DNA of 15,159 nucleotides from an uncultured Christensenella sp. (lineage in GTDB: Bacteria > Bacillota > Clostridia > Christensenellales > DTU072). Location: positions 1 to 15,159 of the forward strand of contig CAJLYQ010000052.1 in the NCBI GenBank assembly GCA_905210905.1, written 5' to 3'. Under the pieces are notes generated by a model. The model saw only the letters and a program-made list of their open reading frames with translations. It had not been told where the DNA came from and did no database searches. The position numbers and the translations under genes are program-made. Shown piece by piece: positions 14,163 through 15,159 of this stretch (its first letter is position 1; the number at the start of each line of letters is the position of its first letter).

Positions 14163-14876
14163 ATGATTGGTGCTTTTAATTTTGTGGTACTTGACTGGAC
14201 TACCAACGCGTTAAATTGGATAATCCGTATCTTCATTGCCGCGGCTTGCGGTTTCGTAATCGGTATGGAAAGAAAAAGTCGTTCTAAGGAAGCAGGTATC
14301 CGTACTCATACGATTGTGTGTATGGCGGCGGCGATTATGATGGTTGTAAGTAAATACGGTTTTAGCGACCAACTCCCCAACCACGACGGCGTTCGAGGCG
14401 GTGACAGCGCGCGTATAGCGGCACAAGTCGTTTCCGGTATCGGCTTTTTGGGCGCTGGAATAATCTTTTACAAGCGCGATTTTCTGCACGGTTTAACCAC
14501 CGCGGCAGGTATTTGGGCTACTTCGGGTATCGGGCTTGCTATCGGTGCCGGAATGCTTGTGATCGGCGTGTTCTCCACGATAATCCTTGTGCTTTTGCAA
14601 GTTATTCTTCACCGTCCGCTTAAACTCCTCAAAGGACAAACAACCAACGTCCTGAAAATGCAGATTATCCTTACTTCCCCTGAAATAATCGATAAAATAA
14701 CCTACATTTTCGACGTGAAAAAGTTCCTTAAATTCAAAACTATGACTACGGAAAACGGCACCGTTCTTGCCGATATCGAAGCGGCAACCGAAGTGAACTT
14801 CTCCGCAAAAGAACTCTATGAGTTCGCTCAATCGTACGATTTTATTAAGGTCATCGAAAAAACCGACGAACTCTAA
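14163..14876 (+). CDS. MgtC/SapB-family membrane protein
   Basis: The 237-residue protein has an MgtC-like membrane domain (residues about 17-150, four to five helices) with the family motifs GFVIGMER (30-37), AGIRTHTIV (44-52), DSARIAAQVVSGIGFLGAG (81-99) and GLTTAAGIW (110-118), then a soluble C-terminal domain (about 160-237) of the ACT-like kind found in longer members. MgtC proteins are linked to survival under low Mg2+ and to control of the F1Fo ATPase in pathogens, but most family members in harmless bacteria have no known job, and no virulence role is implied. The start at 14163 has a moderate AGGCGAG upstream. It is divergent from the inositol operon and is followed by its own terminator. 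Confidence 0.9.
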   Translation: MIGAFNFVVLDWTTNALNWIIRIFIAAACGFVIGMERKSRSKEAGIRTHTIVCMAAAIMMVVSKYGFSDQLPNHDGVRGGDSARIAAQVVSGIGFLGAGIIFYKRDFLHGLTTAAGIWATSGIGLAIGAGMLVIGVFSTIILVLLQVILHRPLKLLKGQTTNVLKMQIILTSPEIIDKITYIFDVKKFLKFKTMTTENGTVLADIEAATEVNFSAKELYEFAQSYDFIKVIEKTDEL

Positions 14877-14936
14877 TACGGGGGCGTATAGCGGAACACT
14901 TTACGCATAAAAAAAAGAACGTTATTTACGTATCAT

Positions 14937-14984
14937 AAATCTATTTATATCTACAAAAAAACGCGGATATGAATAGATTTTTTT
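14937..14984 (+). terminator. intrinsic terminator after the mgtC-family gene
   Basis: AAATCTATTTATATC (14937-14951) pairs with GATATGAATAGATTT (14966-14980) over 15 positions with a single T-G wobble, around a 14-base loop, and runs into seven Ts (14978-14984). The stem is AT-rich, so it is less stable than usual. Confidence 0.7.
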
Positions 14985-15159
14985 ATGCTTTTCCGAAAGC
15001 CTTCGGTCACGTACCATCGTACGCTTTCCTTGTCTTTCGAAAAAAATTCCCCCACTCTCCGCCCCCTTTCGCCCTAATTAGTTTTTTACCGAAAACAAGG
15101 GTACTTTACGCAGCAACGTGGGACGTTGGCACCGCCGAGCGTTGCATCTCATTACGCAA
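14985..15159. other. gene-free end of the window with small hairpins
   Basis: No convincing reading frame or ribosome site is seen. Short perfect inverted repeats occur one after another: CCGAA/TTCGG (14993-15006), CGTAC/GTACG (15010-15023) and CAACGT/ACGTTG (15114-15128). A C/T-rich tract (15047-15075) lies between. The 10-mer ACTTTACGCA occurs at 14898-14907 and 15103-15112. It may be the edge of a structured RNA, a dispersed repeat, or simply spacer before the next gene. Confidence 0.4.

Overview
The window reads as chromosomal DNA of a low-to-medium GC Gram-positive bacterium, most likely an uncultured clostridium-type Bacillota member. This is inference from sigma-A-like promoters (TTGACA/TATAAT spaced about 17 bp), strong AGGAGG-type ribosome sites, a VanW-family protein, a RelQ-type alarmone synthetase and a Bacillus-like set of inositol genes. 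Base composition and codon use look even, and I see no transposase, integrase, phage, CRISPR, rRNA or tRNA gene.

Left part (1-3490). A 91-residue orphan gene lies on the minus strand. Next to it is a membrane-anchored protein with a Glu/Lys/Pro linker and four DUF1508-like modules; a single in-frame TAA divides this reading frame. Divergent from it is a secreted or anchored VanW-family protein followed by a 51-residue zinc-ribbon protein and a terminator.

Middle part (3490-7510). An HSL-type alpha/beta hydrolase (minus) is divergent from a GPH/MelB-type sugar symporter (plus). The symporter gene is followed, 6 bp later, by a 97-residue three-helix membrane protein. A 15-bp bidirectional terminator separates these from relQ (minus).

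Right part (7530-14010). A five-gene minus-strand operon, transcribed symporter - iolB - iolD - iolE - iolG, has a strong promoter near 13979-14007. Together the four enzymes would carry myo-inositol through 2-keto-myo-inositol (IolG), the trihydroxycyclohexane-dione (IolE) and 5-deoxy-glucuronate (IolD, IolB) to 2-deoxy-5-keto-gluconate, with the symporter as the likely importer. The later steps (IolC kinase, IolJ aldolase, IolA dehydrogenase) and an IolR-type regulator are not in the window. Divergent from the operon is an MgtC/SapB-family membrane protein. The intergenic region between them carries a symmetric 23-bp inverted repeat, a 16-bp perfect palindrome and repeated ACAATA half-sites over the promoters. 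The last 175 bp hold no gene but several small hairpins.

I do not see a clear new defence or mobile system. The best leads are the stop-interrupted DUF1508 protein, the operator-like repeats between the inositol operon and the MgtC gene, and the coupled symporter/small membrane protein pair.
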